DNA from: Erythroxylum novogranatense
Taxonomy: Eukaryota; Streptophyta; Magnoliopsida; Malpighiales; Erythroxylaceae
DNA length: 64,000 nt
NCBI GenBank assembly: GCA_029891385.1
Contig: CM057233.1
Location: 49,988,063-50,052,062 of the forward strand
Direction: 5' to 3'
The notes below the pieces were generated by a model. That model worked only from the letters and a program-made list of their open reading frames with translations, ran no database searches and was not told the origin of the DNA. Shown here piece by piece: positions 33,660-44,015 of this stretch (within the stretch, counting starts at the first letter, position 1; every line of letters begins with the position of its first letter). Made by a program: the position numbers and the translations under genes.

Positions 33660-34841
33660 TTATTGCCCATCATTCCTGTCGCCTCTTGCCCTTGATCGTC
33701 CTCTTTCTTCTCGTCGATCGCCTGTATTCGTATTCTGCCTCCCTCCATCATTTCTATCATTCCGCCTCCAATACTGTTGTCTGTTGTTGGGCCGACCACT
33801 CTTATGTTCGTTATCTCGATCGGTATTTTGCTCGTGCTTCACAAATCGACCTAGCCTTCCCTTTTGTATGAGGAATTCGATTTCTCTTTTCAATTGCCAG
33901 CAATCTTCCATGTCGTGACCTATATCTTTGTGGAAACGGCAGTATAAATCGTGGTTCCTATCCTTGGAGGGAGTCTTCATCTTGTCGGGTTCTCGGATAG
34001 TTTCTCCATCCGCTCTCATGGTCGCCAGTATTTCTGCATATCGTCTGTTGAGCGGGGTGAACTCCTGTCGATATCCCTATCGATCGGTCGGTTTTCTCCA
34101 GCTCGACTGGCCTTTTTGTCGCTTGTGCGAACCACTTGCTCTGTCATTTGGTGAATGATCATCCGTCCGATGCTTCGTATTTTTCAACACTCCTTCGAGC
34201 TGAATGTACCTATTCTCCCTGCTTCTTATTTCCTGAATGGATCGGGGCTGATCAAGGGCTAACAATTTTTTGAACTCCTCATCCCTCGTGTTGTTCATAA
34301 GTGCTGCCAACATGGACGAGCAAGTGAGGTCGGGGACCTCGACCGCTTCATTATTAAATCGAGTAATGAATTCTCGTAGGCTCTCGTTCCTCCCTTGTGT
34401 CAGCTGCATCACTTCCAAGACCGTCTTCTGCGGTCGCTTACTTGTGGCGAACTGGTTGAGGAATAGCAATCTAAAGTCCTCAAAGCACGTGATATAGCTC
34501 GGAGGTAAGCTATTGAACCACCGTCGAGCTCCTTCTTGAAAAGCTGTACAGAAAGCCTTACACTGAATGGCATCTGGAATGCAATGCAGATTCATCATCG
34601 ACTGGAAGTGCTGTAGGTAGTCCAGGGGATCGGTCTTTCCCGTGTATTTTTCGAGCGTTGGTAATTTGGTGCCGGGCGCCGGGAGGCTATCCAAGATTGC
34701 CGGAGTGAAAGGAGAGCTATATTGAGTTGTCGGGCGATCTGGGTGGAAGCTCATGGCGGCATTGATCCGATCGTCCACGATTTTTTCTAGGGCTTCAGTA
34801 GGGTGGCGATCGATTGTCATATCGGGTCTCGTCGCAGACAA
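33660..34841 (-). pseudogene. Gag (Tat element)
   Basis: 34077-34841 encodes a 254-residue gag core: PAPGTKLPTLEKYTGKTDPLDYLQHFQ, FQEGARRWFNSLPPSYITCFEDFRLLFLNQFA and LTQGRNESLREFITRFNNEA. After a frame break near 34075, 33660-34019 gives the Cys/His region YCRFHKDIGHDMEDCWQLKREIEFLI followed by an Arg/Gly/Asn-rich tail. This is the standard Tat gag architecture. It lies directly downstream of the primer site and leader. Confidence 0.85.
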
Positions 34842-35219
34842 TTTCGTTGTTGTCTTGGCCGAGATCAGAATCTGCGAATCAACAGATCAGCCGCTTCCTC
34901 AATCTGTTTTCGGGTGAGGGAGGTATGCACGGGCACCGGAGGATTTGCATCTTATTGGTGTTAGAGATTCGGGCACACATTGGTTCCGGCGTTATCTTCC
35001 AAGGCTATGCTCTGTTCTTCTTGCTCCAAGTTTTGAGGTTGCGGTTGATCATTCGGGTCTGAAGATTCCGTGTGGGAAACATGGTGTGCTGGCGGCAGGG
35101 TTGTAGGTAGCTGTAAACCTATCCGTTGTAACGCCAGAGCCGCGACAGCGGCTACATCAGGATTAGTTGCCGCCGCCTGACTGATCTGCGTGTTTCTAGA
35201 CGTGGTGCCCTAAAGTCGG

Positions 35220-35237
35220 GCCCCACGGTGGGCGCCA
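35220..35237 (-). other. Primer-binding site, tRNA-Lys type
   Basis: The minus strand reads TGGCGCCCACCGTGGGGC, an 18-base complement to the 3' end of a plant tRNA-Lys as I recall that tRNA. It sits eight bases inside the LTR end. Confidence 0.75.
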
Positions 35238-35245
35238 ATTTATTC

Positions 35246-35660
35246 TGCCGGATTCTGGCAGAACTGAACGTTGCCGTTTGGATCCATGGAGTTGGCTACT
35301 CTTTGTGATAGCTTCGACGTGAAGGTTCCTGCAAAACAAAGAAAGCACGTCGGGGGTTGTGTCTCGATTAGCCCCTCCGACGCTCAAGTCAGTCTTGTTT
35401 GGTGAAGATAGGTTTTCTGTGAGAGGAGAAAAAACTAGGGCTGCGATTACGTCCCCTTATTATGGCAGAGTTATACCTTATATATGATGCATGTGCTAGG
35501 TTTAAGTCTTTACGTATGCATGGGAGTCTTCCATCTGCGGATGGGCCGTGTATGCGTGGAGTGGGCCTGGCGCAGGTATGAGACTGATCTTTGGAGAATG
35601 GACCGATCGGCCCTTGGGTTATTATGTCTGGACTCGGGCCCAGCATGACCGGCCCGATCA
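35246..35660 (-). repeat. 5' LTR of the Tat element (415 bp)
   Basis: The plus-strand copy starts TGCCGGATTC at 35246 and ends GCCCGATCA at 35660, so both ends fit TG…CA. The minus strand holds a TATA-like CATATATAAGG near 35480-35490. The outer edge directly interrupts the CACTA transposase frame after the codons for FML. No matching LTR was found at the left end of the element. Confidence 0.7.
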
Positions 35661-36814
35661 GATAGCATAAAGAATGACTCATCCATACACATCCAAGGGG
35701 GTAAATTGTATGCTAAGAAAACAATAGGCCACACGCTATATGAAAGTGACATATTGCCATATGGATTGAATCCATCTGTTGCTAACCCTAGTCTAACATT
35801 ACGTGGTTCTCTGGCAAACTCAGGATATAGCTCATCAAAACTCTTCCAAGCTTCTCCATCAGAAGGATGAACCATGTTATTACTGTCACCTTTAGTCCTA
35901 TCATTATGCCACTTCATTTGTTTAGCGGTTTTACTTGACATGAATAATCGTTGTAATCTAGACGTTAATGGAAAGTACCGCAATACTTTATGTGGTATCT
36001 TTTTACCCCTGCCATCATTAATTCTCCATCTTGATGTTCCACACTGGGGACAACTTTCCAAGTCCTCATACTCTTTCCAATATAGGCAACAATCATACTT
36101 ACATGCATGTATCGACACATAACCCAAGCCTAGGCTCCGTAGAAATTGATTTGCTTCATAATAGGACTTCGGCAATGATTTACCATTCAGTAATACATCC
36201 TTTAGCAGAGCAAGTAACATGTCAAATGACTTATTGCTCCACTTGTTGTACACTTTCAAATGAAGCAACTTTATTAAAAAAGACAACTTTGAAAAATTCG
36301 TACATCCCGGGTACAACTCTTCAGCAGCTTTACTCAACAATTCATGAACGCCACCTATAGTAGACTGTTCAATGCCTGTAGGATGACTCCTTCCTCCTTG
36401 ATTAATTGGATGATCATTTACGAAAGTACCCACATCATCAAGCAAAGCTTGCATCCCATCATCCTCCTCATCACGATTTACTTCATTAATATCAATGCCC
36501 GTCCCATCTATGTCTACATTTGCAGTGTCAAGCCTTTCTTCCCTAGGCATAAATCTATATTCTAGCACTTCACCATGTAAAACACAGCGGGTGTATGATT
36601 GGTCCATGCTGAATTGCATTAAATGTTCAAAAACATTTGTCTGAGATCTCTTATAACAATTCATACAACGTGCACAAGGGCATGAAATGTCACACTCTTT
36701 GCTCTTTTTTCCAGCGACAAAATTCATAAACATCCTTACTCCATCAATGTATTCACGAGAAACCCTTATACTGTTCATCCAAGTCTTGTCCACAGAGCAA
36801 CAAATACCTATCAA
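35661..36814 (-). pseudogene. CACTA (En/Spm) TNP2-type transposase, N-terminal part
   Basis: From the ATG at 36814 the frame stays open for about 385 transposase residues. DKTWMNSIRVSREYIDGVRMFMNFV and CPCARCMNC form the transposase-associated N-terminal domain. Later come SFDMLLALLKDVLLNGKSLPKSYYEA, the Cys-rich HACKYDCCLYWKEYEDLESCPQCG, SRLQRLFMSSKTAKQMKWH and LATDGFNPYGNMSLSYSVWPIVFLAYNLPPWMCM. At 35660 it runs into the Tat LTR. The C-terminal part is at 12593-14938. The protein would bind the terminal repeats and excise CACTA elements. Confidence 0.9.
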
Positions 36815-39480
36815 TTCAACTTAAGAATAAGAACATTATGTATTGTTAGTAAGTGAAGGATGAGGAAAGGTTTACTACGTACCTAAATGAAGTAGTAGAA
36901 AAGCTAACTGTTAAAGTAGCAAAACTAATTTTTTGATAAACTACGTTTCTAAGAATTTTAGCTTTGCTCTACACATACTAATATGTATAATTTGTATTAT
37001 TATTTGATAAACTATACGGAGAACTAGGGAGAAAGCAATAAAAAAAGTCATAAAACAAACTAAGCAAAATATGACATTTCATTTCTCTATTTATGTATGA
37101 ATGCAGGATCCTTACTTTAGCATAATTGCATAAAACAAAATATGTCACTCATATAGAAAATTCAATAGCTACAGTATGAATGCAAACAAAACAATTAACA
37201 ATCGAGCAACTTTATATTATAAGTTATCATACCTGGTTCTTGTTTTCCAATGGCTCCTCCAACTATCTCCTCCTCACACTTGCAAATAGTATCTGTCATA
37301 AAGCACGAAAATTTATAACTACACTTTCGCAATTGAACGTATAAAATCTTATGAACACATACTTTTGCATATGTTTCGACAAACAATCCTCTTAATTTTT
37401 TGTTCCTAGTTATATTTTGATCTATTTATTTTGATTAAGATTAGAATAAATGAAATCACACTCTTTATTATTGACTATATAATAGTAAGAAGGCTAGGTT
37501 TGGTACTTATTTCATGCTTATGGAACTATAATTTATTTATAACTACACTACTATATAATGACAAGTCCACTTGCCAAAAGTTAAGAATATTATAGTAAGG
37601 AAAACTATAATCACAAACTGTCAAATTAAGGTTCCACATTTAAGGTTTTTCTTTCTTTATGGTTTTTCCTGCAAAAACTCTAGAAGTATATTGAAATTCA
37701 TATTCACAATCACTAGTAAAAAAATATTAGGTTTAGGTTATGACATTTGATTATGAACATCTTAGAATGTTTCATTGTTATTATAGTTTCACTGTTGTCA
37801 TTTGTTTATACAATTTTAATTTTGTGTCACAGCTTCAACATATGTTTGCTAAAGATAGTTTAAGAAATTAGAGTTCCTCAAATTTTCTTTAGGTTTATCA
37901 CTAATTTCATGTTTATGGGTTTTTCAAATGGGCCTATTCAATATAAACCCAAATGACCTAACTTAGGTTAACTATCCTAATTAGAAGCTTCGCCTAATAT
38001 GATCCATTATCAGTCAATTTTGAGCCTACTCCAAAGTTAGTAGGTTTATATCAAGCCCCAAGCCCACTTTTATGTGTGATGTATCTTGTGCTTATAACTT
38101 ATTTGTTATTTTTATCTTTCTTTAGTTTACACATTATCACTAGCTTTCTTTTACAAATTATAAAAGATAGAAAAAATAACTTCGTCTTTAGATTGAATAA
38201 ACCTAATCCAATCCCCTATGATTAGTTTCAAAATGCAAATTGATGTTAGGCTCAATATGAATATTCTCATTGCTTGGACTGAAGTCCTAAAATCAATGAA
38301 AAATGATTTTACTATTTTTAGTTATTTCTTTGTTACGTTTGTTTGCTTATATAAATATGTGATCCATTAAACGTGTATGAAAAAGAGAGAATTAAGTCAA
38401 AAACATTTTTTTCAAAGGATAAAGGCTTAATCGAGTAAAGAATAAGAATACGACCTAAAGGACTAATTTGCAATAAAGATTTTTAGGTTATTTTTCTCAA
38501 GGCTAATTTCAACCTTTAAACCTTTTAACACATTTTGTTTCTTGGGCTCTCGAGCCTAATGAAATTTTTTGTTTATTAAATTTTTTAAGGCCTACAACTT
38601 GTTGGTTTTCTCTAAGTTTCTAAAAATATATTTACTCAATTATCCTTTTATCCAAAGATCTATCTTTTGGTCATTAAAAGCCCATTTTAGACATGATAAA
38701 AGTGAAAATTATGTGCTTCCACAATATAATTAGAGATAATGGTTTGAATTTTGAAGGGAAACAAACTTAAAAGATAAGCAACAAAGTCATAAGAATTTCC
38801 TTGTACACTTGGGAGACACAACTATGTACTGTGAACTTCGAATCAAACATATGCAAAAATTTAGTAAAAGAAAGAAAGCTAATTGCCTGAGACAAATTTC
38901 CAATTTCCAAATCAAGAAAAGACGGTGACTGGGGACATGAATGATATAGTATTAAAATAAAATAATGTTATTCAAAGCCGTAAACCCTCTCACAACTTTC
39001 ATCGAACACTTCAAATACATGCTTCCTTAATATACTGTCACACAATGCATAGCCAAATGCATTGTGTTACAGATTATCAAAACAAATGAAAAAACACTCT
39101 TGATTTCAGAACAAACCGTCCACTTCAATCAAATCAATAAACAACATTTTTGCCCATATTAATCGCAAGCAAATAACTTCAATTACTTACCTCAACCAAC
39201 ACTCTCACTATAGACAACAGAAGGACGTCAACTGCTGAAAAGTGGCTCCGACGATTCCAAGGGCGACAGAAGACGAGAAAGGTGGCTCCAGGGAGAGGGA
39301 AGGGAGAGTGCGATGAATGATGGATTTCTTTAATTTTCGCAAAATATGAGACGACGTCGTTATGAGGGGTGGGGATATGACGTCGTCTCATCTGCTTGGG
39401 ACGAAATGGTCAGACGCGTCGCCCTCGCGAGGCTGTTTGTCCTTTTTACTTTATTTTTTTTATAAAGTAAATATTCTTCT
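36815..39480. other. AT-rich region upstream of the CACTA transposase
   Basis: No recognised gene. This is presumably the 5' untranslated and subterminal part of the CACTA element plus flank. The right edge becomes less AT-rich at about 39200-39430 and carries the inverted repeat at 39346-39391. No convincing CACTA terminus could be paired with one on the left side. Confidence 0.35.
39346..39391. repeat. Inverted repeat with 13-bp arms (GACGACGTC type)
   Basis: ATGAGACGACGTC at 39346-39358 is the exact reverse complement of GACGTCGTCTCAT at 39379-39391, with a 20-base G-rich loop. GACGTCGTC-type motifs are common in subterminal regions of plant CACTA elements, so this may mark the end of the element. 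Confidence 0.7.
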
Positions 39481-40611
39481 TAATATTTTAAATTTTATAA
39501 ATGGTAATTATTTTATTTATTTAATTAATTAATTATGTATGTAATTAATTAATTATGTATTATCTGAAGATTGTTAAAACTTAAAATTGAAAGTTGATAA
39601 TTAACATTTAAACTTAAATGTTAAATTAATAATCAAATATGAAATTCATAATCAAATGTAAAATTGATAATTAAATGTGAAATTGTAAAATTGATAATAA
39701 CATTTTGTAAAATTGTAAAAACTTGTTTGAGCATAAAGAAGTGATGTACTTGAATGTTTGTTGTCAAATTGTGAATATGTTGTAGACTTGTAATCGTAGA
39801 TTTTAATTATTTATACTTACATTTATTAATGTCAATTAAAAATTGTAAAAGCAACATATATATTTAAAATGAAATATGAAATGGTGTATATAATATTATG
39901 GTTTGTTAAAATGAAAAGAAGATCAAAGGTTTAACAAAGGTAAAATTGACAATCAAATGTGAAATTAATAATTAATTGTAAAATTGTAAAATTGATAATC
40001 AAAATTAGTATAATTGAAAATCTTAAATCATTAATTGACACATTCTTAATATTTGTTAAATGGTAATTCATTTTAATATTTGGGTATTGAATTTTGGTAA
40101 ATAATTAGTTAAGTATAAAATTATGGAATTAGAAATTAATAATAAATTTAAAATAAATTAATAATTAAATAAATATATTTTAAAATGATTTGTTAATAAT
40201 TAAATATATATATTTTAAATAAATATATTTTAAAATGATTAGTTAAAAATAAATAAATAAATTTCAAATAAACTAATTAGAAATTAATAATTAGTTAAGT
40301 ATAAAATTATGGAATTAAATTAATATAATTAAATTTAAAATATATTTTTAAAATATATAAATTTCAAATAAATTTTGACTTAATAATTAAAATATATAAA
40401 TAAATAAATAACTCGTCAGAAAATGGCTGGGCTCATGAGGGCAGTGGCTCACTCTCGCAAGTTTTGATATTTTTATTTTAATTCTAATTATTAAATCAAA
40501 ATATATTGGGAATTTATATATTTTAAAAATATTTTAAATTTATTTATAATTATTAGATTAATTTTATATAATTATTAAATTCCTTTTCGATATTATTATT
40601 CTCATTATTCT
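39480..40611. other. Very AT-rich intergenic DNA
   Basis: Loose, irregular repetition of AAATTGATAATCAAATGTGAAATT-like phrases (for example near 39640-39720 and 39940-40010). No gene or clear mobile element. Confidence 0.4.
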
Positions 40612-40616
40612 TATTC

Positions 40617-40701
<85 letters not shown>
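40612..40701. repeat. (ATT)n microsatellite
   Basis: An ATT repeat of close to 30 copies, nearly perfect from about 40619, that ends abruptly at the GC-rich LTR fragment starting TGCGCGAAGG. Confidence 0.9.
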
Positions 40702-42085
40702 GCGCGAAGGCTTACTGGCCGACTAGCTAGTCAGCGCGCGATCTCGACGTGGCTCGAAAGTGAGCCGTTCGCGAGATAGCGAGTGCGAGCGGCTCGTTTT
40801 CTAGCCGCATCACGACCATGAGGCCACTGCTTCCCAAATTCTTTTTTTTCCCTCTCTTCCTCGTCTGAAATTCCAAAAAGTATAACGTTTCACTCAGAAC
40901 TCCAAATTTTACATATTTGGTATCAATGGAAAGATAACAGAAATCTCTACAATTTCCATGAAGGACTCAAAGACAAATTCCACCTCTATAGGGGTCAAAA
41001 TTCACTTCAAATTATCTTTCCTGTAAATCTCATCCTAAACAGTTGCACCACTTCTAAAAATCATAACTTCCTATTCTATTGTCCAAAAATTCCATGCTTT
41101 ATATCAATGGAAAGATCAAAACACAATCTACAACTGTCATGAAAAACTTAGAAGCATATTCTACCTCTAACTAGGTCAAATTTCCACATTATTGTAGCTG
41201 CCCTGTTATACATCACCTAAACCATATCCAAATTTCAATTACTCATAACTTTCAACTCCAATGTCAAAAAATGTCACACTTTATGGAGATAGAAAGCTAT
41301 CAAGAAAAGCTACAACTTTCATGAAGACCAATTTAGCAAAATCTGCCTGGATCAATCCAGAAAAATTCACAAACGTTTCAGCTCAAAAAAATTCAACTCT
41401 AATGCTACTATTCATCCCTACTCATTTTCCTACATTCATGTCAAGATTTGGGACTTTTAAAGATAAAATTAAAAGTCATTGTCTTCACAAGAAATGTAGT
41501 CAAACACCTCTAGTTTAACTCAAACTAAAAATTATCTCGATTGAACAACTATAGAAGAAGTTATGACTAATCCATTGAAGCATACTCAAGTAAAATTTCT
41601 AGATTTTTCAAACTCTCAAGATTTTTCATCTAACTCTTCTTCTACCTCTTCCATTGCATTTCCTCACCAATAACTACTCGATTCACTCAATATATCAACC
41701 ACAACTAAGTCAAGACCTATACTTGAACATTAACCCAAAACATAGCATCAACATGCACTCATTCATCATACTTTTCTATACTCATCTAAACATCATTATA
41801 TTCAAACTCTTAACTTCCACAACATCTCTATATCACATTCAACATCATTAATCATCAATAAAAGCAAGAAATTCACACACCCTTCCCCATTCACGACACC
41901 CATATATCCAAAACACAATTCCATGAAATTAATTTCAAATAACATCAAAAATGCTTCATTTAACTACAAATCCATGATATTTGACAAAATTCTTACCTAG
42001 GTTAGCTTCCAATTCTTCAAAATCTTCAAGAACACCAAAACTCCTTAATTCATCAACAACCCACAATCATCATCATCTTGAGGGT
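40702..42085 (-). mobile_element. Truncated Tekay-type LTR fragment
   Basis: From about 40838 to 42085 this is nearly identical to 45815-47078 inside the complete LTR to the right, for example the TTATGGAGATAGAAAGCTAT block and the CCATGATATTTGACAAAATTCTTAC block. The GC-rich portion at 40702-40830 aligns loosely with 45690-45830. It stops at CTTGAGGGT and is joined directly to integrase coding sequence. Confidence 0.75.
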
Positions 42086-44015
42086 ATCACAGTAGTATCA
42101 GAATGGCACCTTACGAGGCATTGTACGGAAGAAAGTGTCGATCACCTCTGTATTGGGATGAAGAGGGTTTGAGAATGATTGAAGGCCCAGAGTTGATACA
42201 AGATACAGTGGATAAAGTGAAGTTGATCTGGAGCCGAATTAAAGTGGCCCAAGATAGACAGAAGAGTTATATGGATCAGCACCAAAAGGATACAGTGTGG
42301 GAGACAGAGTTTTCCTAAGAGTGTCACCGTGGAGAGAAGTTTTGAGATTCGGTAAAAAGGGCATGTTGAGCCCTAGATACATTGGTCCTTATGAGATCAT
42401 TGAGAGGATAGGACCTTTGGCCTATAAGTTGGCTTTACCGAATGAGATGTCTCAATTACATAATGTATTTCATGTGAGTATGCTCCGAAGATACCAATCA
42501 GATCTGACACATGTGATACCGGCTCAGGAGATTGAGGTTGCTAGTAATTTAGGCTATATTGAAGAGCCGATCAAGATTGTGGGATCACAGATCAAGCAGT
42601 TGAGGAACAGAGTCATTCCATTGGTGAAAGTCCTATGGAGGAGCCACTCAATTGAGGAAGCAACTTGGGAGACAGAGGAGCATATGAGGAGACAATATCC
42701 TCACCTGTTCGAACAAACAGGTATCTTAGGCATGGATTGGCTCACTGCTCATAGGGCCATCATGAACTGCTACACCAAGGAGGTAGTATTGGAATCTCCT
42801 GGTCAGCCTCAAGCAGTTTTCAGAGGAGTTAGTCAGGCAGTGCCAGCCCGGATGATATCATTCATGAGTGCACTGAGGTTGATGCAGGGAGGATGTGAGG
42901 CTTATCTGGCCCACATCATTGATACTAGAGCTGAGGAGAGGATTCAGGGCATTCCCATGGTTAGGGAATTTCTAGATGTGTTTTACGATGACCTACCTGG
43001 TTTACCACCAGATTAGGAAACAGTGGTCACGATCGATCTAGTTCTAGGAGCTACTCCTATATCTATTTCTCCATATAGGATGGCACCTGTGGAACTGAAG
43101 GAGTTGAATACTCAGCTTCAAGAGTTACTAGAAAAGGGTTTTATTATACCCAGCGTTTCACTTGAGGTTGTGCATCGATTATAGGCAGTTGAATCATGTG
43201 ACAGTGAAGAATAATTAGCCACTGCCTAGAATCGATGATTTATTTGATCAGTTGCAGGGGGCTCAGGTGTTTTCCAAGCTGGATTTGAGGTCAGGGTATT
43301 ATCAGTTGAAGATAGCTGAGGCTGACGTACCTAAGAGTGCATTCTGGAGCAGGTATGGGCACTTTGAGTTTTTAGTGATGCCGTTTGGGCTGACTAATAC
43401 CCCGATAGCTTTTATAGCCTTGATGAATAAGGTGTTTCATCCCTACCTCGATCAATTTGTGATTGTTTTTATTGATGATATCTTGGTGTATTCGAAGAGC
43501 AGACAGGAGCATGCTGAACATCTGACGGTCATTTTGCAGATCATGAGGGAGAAGCAGTTGTATGCCAAATTCAATAAGTGTGAATTTTGGTTGGATAAGG
43601 TGGTGTTTCTGGGACATATAGTGACTGGAGATGGTATACAGGTAGATCTGAAGAGGATAGAGGCAGTGATGAAGTGGGAAGCTCTAAGAAATGTGTCGGA
43701 GATCCGAAGCTTCCTAGGATTGGTCGGATATTATCGGAGGTTTGTCGAGAGGTTTTCTTTAATCTCAGCCCCTCTGACAAAACTTCTGAAGAAGAATGTA
43801 GTGTTCAGATGGACTAAAGAGTGTCAGAAAAGCTTTGAGGAGTTGAAACATCGGTTGACTACTGCACCGGTGTTCACTATTCCATCAGGGACTGGAGGTT
43901 ATGTGGTGTATAGCGATGCGTCGCATCAAGGATTGGGATGTGTACTGATGCAGCATGGCAAGGTGATTGCCTATGCATCGAGACAATTATGGTCTCATCA
44001 AATAAATCATCCAGT
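42086..44015 (+). pseudogene. Permuted Tekay pol: integrase end and chromodomain, then protease end, RT and RNase H
   Basis: 42103-42318 encodes MAPYEALYGRKCRSPLYWDEEG (integrase end). 42297-43016 encodes the integrase C-terminus and chromodomain, ending EEATWETEEHMRRQYPHLFEQTG. In the same frame it continues with ILGMDWLTAHRAIMNCYTKEV, the protease end, then [18 protein letters not shown] follows: [19 protein letters not shown] and an intact FIDDILVY box (43252 onward), then thumb and RNase H to [15 protein letters not shown], where LTR sequence begins. The normal order is protease-RT-RNase H-integrase-chromodomain. Part of the RT fingers is deleted near 43160. The coding strand is opposite to that expected from the adjoining LTR. 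Confidence 0.8.

Larger units (their letters stand above)
14939..35660 (-). mobile_element. Tat-lineage Ty3/gypsy element, interrupted by a copia element
   Basis: Minus-strand order: 5' LTR (35246-35660), tRNA-Lys primer site (35220-35237), gag, protease, RT, RNase H, a second RNase H, integrase, tandem repeats, antisense ORF. Dual RNase H plus an extra antisense ORF is the signature of Tat (Ogre/Retand) elements. The 9.4 kb copia insertion at 23321-32732 splits pol. It lies inside the CACTA transposase; the expected 3' LTR at the left end is missing, no target duplication is visible, and about 50 transposase residues are lost at the junction. The left boundary is therefore approximate. Confidence 0.75.

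Noticed and set aside
35196..35387. Minus-strand open frame across the Tat LTR and primer site
   Set aside because: It overlaps the LTR end and primer-binding site, which are non-coding.
37711..37730. CACTAGTAAAAAA as a CACTA terminus
   Set aside because: It points away from the transposase, and no inverted partner or three-base duplication was found.
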